This document shows, in pieces, positions 1 through 11,659 of a stretch of 64,000 nt of DNA. The number at the start of each line of letters is the position of its first letter. The first letter of the stretch is position 1. This stretch comes from Symbiodinium natans. Taxonomy: Eukaryota > Sar > Dinophyceae > Suessiales > Symbiodiniaceae. The notes beneath the pieces are model-generated. The model searched no databases. It was not told the DNA's origin and saw only the letters and a program-made list of their open reading frames with translations. The stretch lies in assembly GCA_905221605.1 (NCBI GenBank), contig CAJNDS010002152.1, positions 1 through 64,000 on the forward strand, read 5' to 3'. The position numbers and the translations under genes are program-made.

Positions 1-1090
1 ACGCTGTCTCGCATGTCCTGGACTTAGAATATTATATACTGTCATGATCTCGGCACAAACATTTAAGAACAAGGCAATTTTGGCATCGCAGCCCCCCCCC
101 CCACAATAATTTCAAAAATGAATGATTGGAACTCCATATTCTGTTTGCGCACTGTCGCACCGTATCCTACAACATATGTTTGAAGTCTGCATTCGCCTTG
201 GTGATTGCGATCGGATCCTCGGACGGATGCGACATTCTCATACACTGGGAAGTACTGCCACTCCATACCATCCTTCATTGTAGTCTGGAGATGCTCAACA
301 TTCAAGGTATTTTGGGGTCCGGGGACTTGTCGTACAGAACTATACGTTTTACGGCAGTCCCTTGGAACGCCACTACAATTCTATGACAAGTTATCTTGCA
401 ACATTCCCCAAACATTCAGGTTCCAAGCGGGAATAATTATGGGGATTGCCGAAGTTCTGCCACCTGAACATGACCGGACGTCCGGCTGGTCTTATATTGC
501 AAGAGAGCAGGAACCCTGCGTGGGATGGAACGATGGTACCCAACCCGGAACCCTACCTGCTACACATGCAGGACTTGAGGCGTTATACGTTATAACTCCC
601 GAAATCCCAAACCCCTAAACCCATCCAGATTATTGAGCCCATCCTAAGCTCTGAAAATCTAGAACAATCCCATGCAATCTATAGCTGCGAACACGTTAGG
701 CTCTCGAAGGGGTTTAGCACGTCTTGCTTTTTCCTACCCGCACAGCCACAAATCTGCTGGATCTAGGGACCTCATTTTACATGAGACAAGCAATGAAGTG
801 TTCCAGCCTCAATTGTTGTTTTGATCACTGAGTCTTCTGGCCCAAGCCAGGAGAACAACTGGGCCACAACGCTTCAGGGCTTAGTTCGGCAGTGCAAAAG
901 CTGCCAAAGAGAGAAGGAGAGAGAGCATCGGACTCAGGCGGCAGCCTTGCCCCACTGGGTATCCGTACTTGGAAGGGAATTACATACACATGCGTGATTT
1001 TGTGTGGGCGAAAGACCAGCGTTTCAGCTGTGTGCTGGCCTGACAGATGCAATTGGTGCCGATCAGCTGTGTGAAGTGTACATCTGCCAG
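1..1090. other. No supported gene
   Basis: Open frames here are short and overlap on both strands without a recognisable domain, coiled coil or convincing exon. A run of ten C residues lies near 91-101. I see no RNA gene or structured repeat in this stretch. Confidence 0.5.
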
Positions 1091-1174
1091 CCGATGTGAG
1101 ACCATGCCGGTTCAGATTGAACCCTGCCCCAATCGTCCCCCCCTGTCAACCCCCCTCCCACCCCTCAAAAATGC

Positions 1175-1277
1175 CGACGACGAGTACTACTTCTACTACT
1201 GCTACTCCTATTCTTACTGCGGCTGCTGCTGCTACTGCTGCTGCTGCCGCTCCTACTACTACTACTACTACTACTAG
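1175..1277. repeat. Mixed trinucleotide repeat (TAC/TGC)
   Basis: A short tract of TAC, TGC and related triplets ends in about eight perfect TAC units at 1252-1275. It is a smaller, more interrupted relative of the long tract at 1931-2340. Poly-Tyr, poly-Ala or poly-Val frames read through it are repeat artefacts. Confidence 0.9.
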
Positions 1278-1492
1278 GCTAGCGCGCCTCAGGGCGCCTG
1301 GTCGTTTTGCTGCGGCTGAACGTCCGGACATTGGTGTTTTGCGTCATTTCCGGTAGAGGCCGAAAATGTAACTTAAAAAAAACTACTCGCGGGCAAGGGA
1401 AAGGAAGGTTTCAGGGTTTGGAAGCGATGTGTTGCTGTATGCCGGTCCCTGTTCTAAAGGTCAAGTCTGCAGCCCGTAGAGAAACAAAAACA

Positions 1493-1760
1493 CTGTAAAT
1501 ACCAGTGTTTTGGGCATGGTCGCCAAAGGCAAGGACGCTTGTGAATGCATTTCTTGTTCCACATCCTTATGCAGTATGTTGTACAAAGTGGCGGAAATGC
1601 TGTAAATACCAGTGTTTTGGGCGTAAACACCAGTGTTTTGGGCATGGTCGCAAAAGGCAGGGACGCTTGTGACAACGTGTCTTGTTCCACAACCTTGCGC
1701 GGTATGTTGTACAAACTGGCGAAAACGCTGTAAATACCAGTGTTTTGGGCATGGATGCAA
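1493..1760. repeat. 107-128 bp minisatellite, two and a part copies
   Basis: The segment beginning CTGTAAATACCAGTGTTTTG recurs at 1493, 1600 and 1728. The first unit is 107 bp. The second is 128 bp because it carries an internal duplication of about 21 bp around GTAAACACCAGTGTTTTGG. The third is truncated where the poly-C tract starts. Units differ by scattered substitutions, so this is an older tandem duplication. No protein is credible through it. Confidence 0.85.
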
Positions 1761-1778
1761 TATGAATGATGTTCTTAT

Positions 1779-1872
1779 CCCCCCCCCCCCAACCCCCCCA
1801 CCCCCCCACCCCCCCACCCCCCCACCCCCCCCCACCCACCCCCCCCACCTTCCCCAAGGCCCCCCCCCCCCA
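1779..1872. repeat. C-rich low-complexity tract
   Basis: About 90 bases of C runs broken by single A or T bases. The complementary strand is G-rich, with many runs of four or more G and therefore G-quadruplex potential. It separates the minisatellite from the trinucleotide tract. Confidence 0.9.
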
Positions 1873-1930
1873 ACAATAGCAAAAAACGCACCAAAACGCA
1901 CCAAACTACCAGGCGCCTGGGGGCGCGCTT

Positions 1931-2345
<415 letters not shown>

Positions 2346-2689
2346 TCTACTACCACCACTCACTACTGCCTATGTAACAGCTTATGCGCACGGGCCGCTC
2401 AAGACATCTTGTTGGGATTGAACCTGAACCTCGTGGCCTCCGGAAGTACAGAGACGCGGCACGTTGTCCGCTACTGGCTGGGTTCCGATGTCGCACAAGG
2501 AACTGCCCAAATGTGCTACCCAAAAAGAGTCTAAAGTATCGAATGTCGGCCCTTGCTGTTGGGTTCTTATACACCTCTCATATTCTATGTGCCTTTGAAG
2601 GTTCACATGTTCTTTCCGAGAGCAGCCTAGGCCCATGAAAGGGAGCCACACTTGCAACCTTAGAGGGGTAGAGCTTCAGGTTTCGGCAC

Positions 2690-3250
2690 AGTACCCAACC
2701 ATGACGAGATTAACTTCCACCAGCTCTTTGATGTAGTTGAACAGTCGACCCCGACACCCCAAACCCAAACCCTACACCCTAAACCCCATTCCTGTCTTTC
2801 CAGTTCCTGGTGCAAGATTCCAGCCTCCCGGAGCTCCCGCAGTGGAGCAGATGTGGCTGTGCACAAACTTGGCGGCTGCTTGGTGTCTGTGTCTAGGGCT
2901 TCGTGAATTTTTTCGTGCATTTTGGTGCATTCAAGGTTGATAGGGCTTAGGGGGCCTGTTGCGGGCTTGGGGCTTAGCAGCTGAGATTGCTGCCATCTTT
3001 CCAAACAACGTCTCCCCAAGTCGACGCAAAGCCGTGCGGCGAACGCTGGCCTGTAACAACCTCCGCTCAAGTTCTCGTGCTCGACCAGAAGGTTTAGGGT
3101 TTGGGAAGTAGGGTTCTGCCAGTGGAACGGGTGACAGGCTCTGATGTCGCCGCCCATGAAGATTCAACTACATTCGCAACATGCGGAACGGTATTTCCAC
3201 CTTGCTGATGGAAATCGCAGGCTTGAGCGCCTGTGCAGCACGCACCTGTG
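2690..3250 (-). CDS. Possible exons of an unrecognised gene
   Basis: Two minus-strand segments read like coding sequence. Near 2805-2860 a helical stretch reads LRELREAGILHQELERQ. Near 2695-2745 another frame reads LFNYIKELVEVNLVMVGYCA. A third, weaker segment around 3130-3250 contains FHQQGGNTVPHVANVV. They sit in different frames, as expected for exons split by introns, but I cannot place splice sites with confidence and recognise no family. The evidence is only absence of stops, plausible composition and the shared minus orientation of the window. Chance frames remain a real alternative. Confidence 0.25.
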
Positions 3251-3657
3251 CAGCATGCTGCTGTGCAGTACGCACCAGCTGGGTGCTTTGGGAACATGGA
3301 CCCGATAGCTGGAAAGCAACATGACGGGAAGGACAGCCGGTCAAATATTTCGGTAAGAGGAGAAGCTATCGAGTTCACCGATCTTCTCGGTTGTGAATTT
3401 CGAATTTGGTAACAACCATGCATGCAGACAGTTGCAGCCCTGGCATGTCCACCGGCAAACGAGGAAGGCACTATTGCACTGCTCAGTTGCCCTGATCCAC
3501 GCCCAGAAGATCTGCTGAGAAGTTCACGTCCTGGACTTTGCTGAACCCTTTGCACGAAACTAGGGGTTAACCCATTGCATACTATAGTTAGGGTTTATGA
3601 TTGGAAGTTCATGCCGCCTCAAAACGGTCACAAAGATCACTTCCTCAGACAACTTTA

Positions 3658-3737
3658 CTAAACCCTAAACCCTAAACCCTAAACCCTAAACCCTAAACCC
3701 TAAACCCTAAACCCTAAACTTTGCCCTAAACCCTAAA
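3658..3737. repeat. Interstitial telomere repeat, (CCCTAAA)n
   Basis: About eight perfect CCCTAAA heptamers at 3663-3718, followed after a short break by one more perfect unit. This is the C-rich strand of the TTTAGGG-type telomere. It is internal, with ordinary sequence on both sides. Confidence 0.95.
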
Positions 3738-3823
3738 AGCCAGCGAGGCCCCCACACACCCCCCCGCGAGTGGCCTCCGCCGAGTTGACAGTGCTGCTGC
3801 CTAGGTTGGCCCTCTTGGCCAAG

Positions 3824-3853
3824 CTTAGGGTTTAGGGTTTAGGGTTTAGGGTT
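3824..3853. repeat. Interstitial telomere repeat, (TTTAGGG)n
   Basis: Four TTTAGGG units in the opposite orientation to the block at 3658-3737, about 85-105 bases away. The pair is arranged C-rich first and G-rich second on the top strand. This block runs directly into the motif TTTTTTGCCACCCGCCTAGC. Confidence 0.95.
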
Positions 3854-3871
3854 TTTTGCCACCCGCCTAGC
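3852..3871 (+). repeat. Dispersed 19-20 bp motif, copy 1
   Basis: TTTTTTGCCACCCGCCTAGC lies immediately after a telomere-like block. Near-identical copies lie at 13705-13723 and 17621-17639, all in the same orientation and all preceded by T-rich or telomere-like sequence. Function is unknown. Confidence 0.7.
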
Positions 3872-4030
3872 AGACCCCCTCTGGGATCACTCCGCAGGGA
3901 ACAATCGTGATCTCTCGTATGTGCCCTCAGCAAAAAGGGCCCCGAGGCATCCCCATCACCATCTCCCCACAACAGCAAAGACTAGGTTCACAGCATTCAC
4001 ATCAAGGTGGGGGTGCATCCAGGCCGGGTT

Positions 4031-4074
4031 CTTAGGGTTTAGGGTTTAGGGTTTAGGGTTTAGGGCTTAGGGCT
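4031..4074. repeat. Interstitial telomere repeat, (TTTAGGG)n
   Basis: Five TTTAGGG-like units that decay into TTAGGGC variants at the right edge. This is the third telomere-like block within 420 bases, just downstream (in transcription) of the Mei2-like gene. Confidence 0.95.
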
Positions 4075-4307
4075 GTACAGGGCTTATAGGGTCTGGGGCT
4101 TAGGCTTTTGTGGGGCTTCTGGGGTGTAGATGACAAGGGTTGAGAGGGTTCTGGAGGGCTCACATTCAACGCAATAATGGGAAAGAGAAACGAATCCCAA
4201 GGTTCTGCCCAATTGCCCTGCTGTTGGAACACGGGGCGCCTGCTTGCGTCGACGTTCTGCATCACGGCCTAGGTTGCCCAGAAACCTAAGAACTGGCGTC
4301 CTGAACC

Positions 4308-5384
4308 CTAAACACTAACGATTAATAACGGGAAATAAGGGCGCTTTATGTTTAGGTCTAGGTTTAGGGTGCTACTAGGCGTCCTAGCGACTGAGTCATT
4401 GAAGTGCTCCAGGAGCTCCTCCTGGCTCTGCAAGCGAGCGAAGCTGACTGCCGGCAGTGTCGACGGGCTGATACGGCCCTTCTTCAGGTAGGCTTGCCAG
4501 AATGGCGTCATACTCATACTCAGGCAAAGCACCAGCACGTCGCTAGGCTTTTTGAACTTGATGAAGGCAAGGCCACAGTGTTTGCCAAGCTTGTTGAAAG
4601 GCATGTAGAAGAAGGTGTAGCTGTCTGACAAGCCGCAAGTTTCCAGCAGCTCCACAAATGCATCTCGGCTGCAGGCCCCGGGAATGTTCCTCACCATCAC
4701 AGTCGTGCGCATGTCCTCGCCGGACCGGATCTTGTCAGCCATGATGTCGAACTTGTGCCGGTCCTCCATTCCCATCTTTTGGTGTGCAGGCTTGCCGCAT
4801 CCTTGACGTTTAGTGCTGCCCTTTGACAAAGGTGTGGCCGGAGCGCGACGCTCCTTGCATGGCAGTGGATCTGATGAGGCGCTGGCAATCTCCGGTACCC
4901 TCTCAGCCGATGCACGGCGCGGCTCAGGACACTTGCTGCTCTGATCTTCAAGGCCTTGTGTAGCAGCCTGGCTCACCAGGTACCGAGGCCGGCTGGCCGA
5001 GGTCGACATCGTGACTTGCTGAGCTGCACGCATGTCGAAGAACTCCACGGCGAAATCCCCGTCAAACAGCGAAACGCCAGCAATCTCTCCATAACTGCCG
5101 AGCTGAGCAACTTGGCGCCGGAGACCGGGAGTGGCCTTCGGCAAAATGCTGACTGCACGAAAGTCGTGCGCGGCCGGAGGGAAAGGCTCGGCCAGCACGC
5201 CAAAGTGCTCCAGAACCTTCTGAGCATCCCTCACGTCGAAAAAGGTCACAATTACCATGCTGGCGACCGTGATGTCTAGCCGGGCGATGTCGCCAAACCT
5301 CGAGAAGAGCGGGGCCGCCTCGACAAGACTCTTGGGACAGTCTGCCTTGAAGCGAACTGCCACTGTGTTAGAGTCAAGCGACAT
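4308..5384 (-). CDS. Mei2-like RNA-binding protein with C-terminal RRM
   Basis: Uninterrupted 358-residue frame. The strongest domain is a Mei2-type C-terminal RRM at about 226-333. It begins RTTVMVRNIP, has the FFYMPF segment (258-263) where Mei2 proteins read FFYLP, the RNP-like GLAFIKF (271-277), and ends in FARLQSQEELLEHFNDS. Two weaker RRM-like folds lie at about 5-65 and 78-125, giving the three-RRM layout of Mei2 proteins. Residues 140-215 are a polar linker. In the family this third RRM binds RNA; Mei2 itself controls meiosis in fission yeast, but dinoflagellates have many members and no role is claimed here. The last 25 residues are encoded by telomere-like DNA and look non-homologous, so either the true end is near residue 333 or an intron is missed. 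Absence of introns would fit a retrocopy. Confidence 0.85.
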   Translation of the reverse strand: MSLDSNTVAVRFKADCPKSLVEAAPLFSRFGDIARLDITVASMVIVTFFDVRDAQKVLEHFGVLAEPFPPAAHDFRAVSILPKATPGLRRQVAQLGSYGEIAGVSLFDGDFAVEFFDMRAAQQVTMSTSASRPRYLVSQAATQGLEDQSSKCPEPRRASAERVPEIASASSDPLPCKERRAPATPLSKGSTKRQGCGKPAHQKMGMEDRHKFDIMADKIRSGEDMRTTVMVRNIPGACSRDAFVELLETCGLSDSYTFFYMPFNKLGKHCGLAFIKFKKPSDVLVLCLSMSMTPFWQAYLKKGRISPSTLPAVSFARLQSQEELLEHFNDSVARTPSSTLNLDLNIKRPYFPLLIVSV

Positions 5385-5399
5385 GACAAAGGCACGAGG

Positions 5400-8090
5400 A
5401 GAGACGTGCTTGCCCTAACAGACCCTGAACAGGCCCTGAGCCACGATAGTTCCCGGGACAGCTCTGGTGTTTGGCTTGGCTGAGACAGAACAAAAAGACT
5501 GTTCGCACCTGTCCCCAGATTGGCCCAATGCTTGGAAATTTCTGTTGCGTTTTCAAGCAGGCACACGGGACTCTCCAAACCATGGGTTCTTCTTTTTGCT
5601 GGCGCGTGCAATATGCAGAGCTTTGTCTGCAACATGTCAGCCAGGTAAGCTCTCCTTGGTGGTTGAAGAGTTGCAAGCACTATCCATTCACACAAACCTG
5701 CACTAGGGCGGGGGCATACATTGACTGTGCTGCGGGGGCTGGGATGAGCTCCTGTGAACACATGGCATGACGGTGCGCTTTTCCACTTGAAACCTCTCAA
5801 CAGCGTGCCTCCCATCGCCTCCCTGTAATGCTGCTGCAGGGCAGATGCTGCACTACCACTTAATTACCCAACTGCACAGGAAGACCTACGCAAGGCTCTC
5901 CTGAAAGCGATTGAAATCCACAACGAGCGTGCCAGCTGTGTCACCTGTATGTTGGGGTAGCAGCTACCATCGCTCCTTTACATGGGTTGCTTCAAAGGTA
6001 TGCCATAGTCACAGGACAGCATCGCATCGTTAAATGAAGCCAGGGCGACGCAGCACACAAGGCGCGAATGCACAGTCAAACAGCACGTCCTGACCGTCAA
6101 GTTCTTCATGTTATTCAGAAAAATGTACACAGGCCCACGTACGTACGCACACACACACACACATTTTTATGTATGGTCACCCCCCCCCCTCTCCCGCAAA
6201 GATCTACACCCGCCTTGTCTACAATACTATTCTGCTTGCTTCCATGTACCTGTTGACAGCACTGTAAATATCGTTAAATCGTACTCGCTTAGCGATGTGC
6301 GACTGCGTTCTAGAACACGTCATACTTATAATGTTTATATAAATCTGCAACCGAATTTCGCTAAACAGTAACATGAACTTATTTACTCCCAAGCAAAAAA
6401 ACCTGGAAGGAAAGGCATTGTTACCGTTAGTACCTTAAACACCTCGTCTGTTTTGTGTGTTTGCTGCTGTTTTAGTAGACGACAAATATTGTGAAAAAAC
6501 TTTCATATTGTCATGAAACCAACATTCTCACTTCTGTACGTACGGCTCCCTTTCTCTCATACAACAACAACTTCTACAATTCCTACTACTACTGCAACGA
6601 TAACAATACTATTCGTGCTACTATATATATTTCTACATGGTTTCACGGGAAAATTAGTCCGCAGTGTCTTGGGGGCTTCTGCCGAATCCAAGTCTTGCTT
6701 ACCGGAGGGGCTGCGGCGTGTGTCTCAGTGGCTGTCCTTCATTGCTCCCCCAAAGCAAGCTGAAGACATGAATTTCTGCTTTATCGACAAAACCAGCACG
6801 TACTGAGTATGTATTGTCCGCGATGCGTGTTTGGCTAGTAACTGAATTGCATGGAAAAGCGCTATTTCTTTAGAAAAGAACGCATTGCTCAGCAAACCGC
6901 ATTATGTGTATCGAAACACCTGAAAACCCAGAAGTCCAAACTTTACCAGGGATTCTTCCGAGTTCTTGGGATTCTCTACGTTTGTGAACTTCCGAGTACT
7001 ATGATCTTCATGAGGTAACTAAACGTTTCTAGGAGAATTATGCACTTTTAATCTTGTATGTGTGAGTTATGTGTTTCAGACATAACATATACTATACACG
7101 TGGCATTCAGACTAGAACATCATGAAACTGCATGTATTAAACACCAAAAATTTAGTACATGTTCGTTATACTCAAGTCGTCTTTGTTTAAGAATTCTGCT
7201 TCTCTGGCAGAACTATGTCTTTTAAGCTTGTCTATTCGAATCGTGCGCGTCAGACATAAGATACATTTCTCTATTTATAATATACAAGTGGTATTTAATT
7301 CGTACGGAGTAGTTAAACATTTTGAAATGAAAGCTGCTTCTATTACAATCACAACTTGAATCCTTCAAATTCAAGACCCTCAAGACGTTCAAGATGAAAG
7401 CAGGTGGCTTACCGCTTTTCATTGCGTTGGAAACCCCATAAAGCATGGATTCTCGGTTGGGGGGGCTACCACATGTATGTATATGTATGTATATGAATAC
7501 ATGTAGCCATTTACGTATAATTATCGCAGCAACATATCAGGCTATGTACTAGTTAACTTTGCGATACAGACACTGTTTCAGAGCTACTGCAAGATCTCTG
7601 AAGCGGGAATGGCTCAATGGTGGCCTCAAGTCTTAACCATGCCGTTTCCAAGGCGATACACATGATGGGCTTTTAGAGGGATAGTGGGGAAAACATGGTG
7701 ATTTCTGCGGGTTCTGGTTGAGATGTTGACGTATCATGATCTAACTTAGGGATGGCAAGATATACAGAGAATCCCCACCCAATGTGATTAGAAACTAATT
7801 GACTTTTCGGAGCACTCCATTCAAGCCCCGGGTCAGAAGATCGAAAACCTGCTATGTCAGGTAATTAAGCCCTAAACCCGGCCCTAAACTCTAAACCGAA
7901 GCCGCGTCTGGGGACTCTAGGTCCTAGGTGCAGCGCTTCGTGGGGCTCGGGATTCTCCGCGACACGCACATGTTCGGACCCGGCCCAAGCGGTCGACTCG
8001 GAGGTATTTGGTAAACAAAAACACGATGCCAAATAGGCATGTAGATACCATACACCTACACTGACAGAGGTCTACACATCCATGTACATG
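5400..8090. other. Gene-poor, partly AT-rich stretch
   Basis: No convincing gene. Frames overlapping 5400-5815 are shadows in the 5' flank of the Mei2-like gene. From about 6060 to 7560 the sequence becomes AT-rich, with a short CA run at 6149-6161 and a TATG/TGTA run near 7470-7490. Small frames there look like chance. A few degenerate CCCTAAA units lie at 7869-7900. Confidence 0.5.
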
Positions 8091-8093
8091 CGT

Positions 8094-9502
8094 TCAGACA
8101 CCAAATCCGAAGATAAGGAGCGCGGCACTCGAACATAAAAAACTACAAGGAGGGGGCGCATGCGACGCGTAGATGCCGCAGATTCTGAGCCCAAGCACGG
8201 CTTCTCCGGCCTCCAGCGCGAAGTTGTAGGACATGCGTCCCTGTGTACACGCAGATGTAATGGGCTCAAGCCCCTCCACCAAGGCGAGGACCTGACATGT
8301 CTGCATTAAAATTGGAGGTGACCCTGTTTTTTGAACACTTGTGGCTCACTGATCTTGCCTCGGCCTGACATCGGCTTAGATGATCCTCTCGCTTGAACTC
8401 TTCAACACGAGTCGCATGACAGCATGGAGGGCCATGGACTTGTGCCACCCCGCCTCGATTTGATACTTTGTCAAAGACCACGCCTTGCCGGCAGAGGAGC
8501 CTTGCCACGTGCCAGTGAGCTTTCGCAGACGGACGGGGCTCAGCTCCATGGTTCCGGGGAAGTGCTCGCAGAGTCTCTGCAACACACAAGCCGATGGGAC
8601 CGTGCGCCCAGCTGGAAGCATTGTGGTCAGGGTGGCATCCCGGACCTCCCAAGAAACAGCTGCTGAAAAGACGGTGCCTTTCATCTTTGCTCTGCTGGCA
8701 CATGCACCACCTTACACTATGCTGATCTATGCTGTCTTCCCTCTTTTTGCAGCCTGCCCCTTCGTGACCTGCCAAGCAGGACCCGCAGCCCTGCGACCTA
8801 GCAAAACCCTTCTGCACCGCCTGGAGAAGCGGCTCTTTTTGCCTGGAACAACGTCGTAGCAATGCACAATTCCACCCTTGCTTCCAGACTGCGAGTGCCT
8901 CTGGGCACAACGGACTCCACTGATCAATTTCATGAATGATGAGGTTCGGCAGGGCTAGATGCAAGAAGCCTCAGACGGCATGTCTGCAGGAGACTCTGCG
9001 CTTGGGGATTCCAGGAATTCTTGGTAGTCTGAGGTCAGGGCTGCCCACTGTATCATCTGGCTGCACCAGGCGCATGCGCCGGTTCTCGAAGTTGGTCAAG
9101 GCACCTGCGCAGGCGTCTCATCGTTATTCCATGAATTGCTTCTTCCTGCTGTCTCTCTCTTCACTGTTGTTTTTCCCTCCTGAGTATTCGTCCTTCCGTT
9201 TGCGGCATCGCGAGAACATGCCGATTCTACAACAACATAGTATCTCGGAGAAAATGTGATTGCATCTCCTTCTGCTTCTCGGTGCCTCAGCCCCGGGTCC
9301 CTTGTTCTCTCGTTCTGAAAATGAGCCCGACTCGAAGGCTCTTTTCCCTTTGCTTCCGCTTGCTTGCTTTCCGGCTCGTCTCATGTGACATGTGTGACGA
9401 CTCTGCCTCTAGGAGCAACACCTCGCAACTCCAAGCGTCTTTCATCCGTCGTTGGCATTTCGCGCAGCCGCTATCAATCAATCTCATCGAAGCCTGCAGC
9501 AT
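8094..9502 (-). CDS. Unrecognised multi-exon gene (approximate extent)
   Basis: Four coding-like minus-strand segments in transcription order: 9502-9287, an ATG-led segment rich in Lys/Arg with SGCAKCQRRMKDAW; about 9105-8971, reading LTNFENRRMRLVQPDDTVGS; about 8670-8376, ending GWHKSMALHAVMRLVLKSSS and then a stop; and about 8300-8100, reading VLALVEGLEPITSACTQGRM. The stop in the third segment means that it is either terminal or spliced before the stop. Composition is protein-like and the strand matches the neighbours. I recognise no family, and splice sites were not resolved. The large overlapping frame at 8266-8964 in another phase is Cys/His/Arg-rich and looks like a shadow. Confidence 0.4.
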
Positions 9503-11659
9503 TTACATTTACATAATGTGCCGGTGCAGTGAGAATCGCACCGGCAGTGCCGAGTGTCAAGTCACCCGAGCAGGTTGGCATCAACCCTGTGCTCAGTTCG
9601 GAAGATATGAACACATCACGGTTGAAGATCCAAGATGGCACTCGAGCGACGATTCCAGCCTTTGTTCAACGCATGCACCTACTTTGTCGGTCACACTTTT
9701 TGCGTCCAACCGCGCAGAGCGATGAATTCTGAATATGGCCCACTTGGTTACTGGATGGCCAATCAGGGCAAGCAGACTTCACACGCTCCGCAACTTAATT
9801 CCGGTTCGCACACGGATTGATCAAGTCCCAGAGCAAAATACAGCTGTCTCTGGACTATGCCAGGTGGTTTTAGCAAACCAACCTCACAATCCCTGCAGTT
9901 AACGCATCACTCCGTGGCTGTTCCTGTTCAAGCACAGGCCTGCACTGGCTCTGATGGCTCTGATGGCTCTGATCAGTGCCTTCAACAGCCTTCAACCTAT
10001 CGAAGCTGGAGGCAAGTTTTGGCGATTCATCAAGGGCTGAGACACCTGACACACAACAACGCTACGGTTGAACTCACTTGGAGAATACGGAGCATAAACC
10101 TTAATAGCCCCCATATTGGGTCGGAGAAGTGTCTTCGAATTGCTGCAGCCGCAAACATCCCACGTCGGACCTGAGATTGTCTACTTTTGCCACGCAGTCA
10201 GTGCAGTTTTTGAACCCAGGCGTAAACTTGCAAACAGATAAGTGCCCGGCACCACAACTCTCACCAGGAGCTTTCTGTCAGGGCTGAGGCCAGAGCTGAT
10301 CAACTCCTCGTGTTCGGGAACTCTTTCTAAACCCTCCTAGCCCGCGAAGCCCTGGCGGTCGCTGCGAGCAAGAAAACCTTAAACTTGAAGTCCCCCAAAA
10401 CCGTCCTTGAAACGGTGGCATGTAATGGCTTCGTGTGAGCCCAGGAGGGCTCCACCAGGGGTCAGCTCCTTGAAACCATAGCAGTCGCATTTTTGTTTGC
10501 TGAGGGTCCACAGTTAGGGCAAATTTTAGCAGCGTCATGCAGTCATTGGCATGCTAGCTCGGCAGCGCAAAACAGGCAAAGCGGGCTTCAGTGTCGGTTT
10601 CCTGTGCTGGGTTCTCCAGTACCGCCATCCACATGGCAGACTGTGGGTCGAAGATGTCTAGCCGTACCTCGTCGGCGCATGGCAATCGGTCGTCCCAATC
10701 TCTCTTCTCTCCACTGCTCAGCTCAGCCTGAGCTCAGTGCAGCATCCAGAATTATCCGGTGGCATCCGGCACATCTACTACAGGGCCTATAGGGTTTCGC
10801 TAACGGCAACCTCCCAGGTAATCATCGCTGCCACCTCCTCGGTGCCTCTTTGCCCATGCCAAACAGTTAAACATCGGCAGCTAGAACCAGGAATGAAAAG
10901 CAGCCGGGCCACGGAACAAACATAGCCTTAAGCGAGCATTGCGAACGGAAGCATGCGCCACACCATTCAGCAATGCCATGTTATCTTCTTATGGCAAGTA
11001 TTTCAGGAATCCTATTGGTATGGTACATAAGCAATAGACACCCAGGACTGCTGCTGCTGCTGCCATCTGCTAGCTGCGGCTGAGAAGCTGGAGAGTCGGT
11101 TGCCAGAGTTGCCCAGAACGACACGAGTGTCACACAAACCGAAGAAGATGCCGATGTACTCGGGCCACATCTGGACGCATAGGTGCGATAATGATCAGGA
11201 CTGTGCCTCTGTGATGCAACATGTGTGGTCAAAACCATCACATCGCCTCTCCATTCCGAGGACTCCGAATGTGTGGACTGTGAGGGCTTTCCCCCTGACA
11301 GAAACATCTTGTTCATGTCGCTTGGAAACTGGAGAGCTCTTGATTGGCAGATGCACAGTCACTGTCACACGTGTCACAAATTCGCAAGCTAGGTGCCTTT
11401 CGGCTGCAGGTTCTGTGCTTCCGATCGTTTTGTTGCGCGTGCAAGTTCACAGTGGCTGTGAGTTACGAGTGTGAGACAGCTCCAGAAAGAAGGGGTGACA
11501 TATGGTTACATAGCCAAATCCTAAGTCCGAACCTAAGCCAGACATGAGTGAGACCTGCTCGGCTGATCTATTCCCAGCCAAGCATCTGTTATATAGCTCA
11601 CCAGCCTGGTCCTGGTAAGCCCTCAGAATCCGAACTACACTGGTCCAAATCAAACTTCC
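9503..11659. other. No firm gene; weak leucine-rich-like segment
   Basis: The only segment that stands out is on the plus strand near 10010-10170. It reads GLRHLTHNN and later INLNSPHIGSEKCLRIAAA, which resembles the spacing of leucine-rich repeats. It has no partner exons that I could find and the plus orientation disagrees with the rest of the window. A TCTGATGGC nonanucleotide is repeated three times at about 9951-9975. Confidence 0.3.

Noticed and set aside
5276..5815. 179-codon minus frame overlapping the Mei2-like 5' end
   Set aside because: It is in another phase over the Mei2 coding part and has no domain.
10010..10174. Plus-strand leucine-rich-repeat gene
   Set aside because: Only one repeat-like segment, no neighbouring repeats and the wrong strand for the block.
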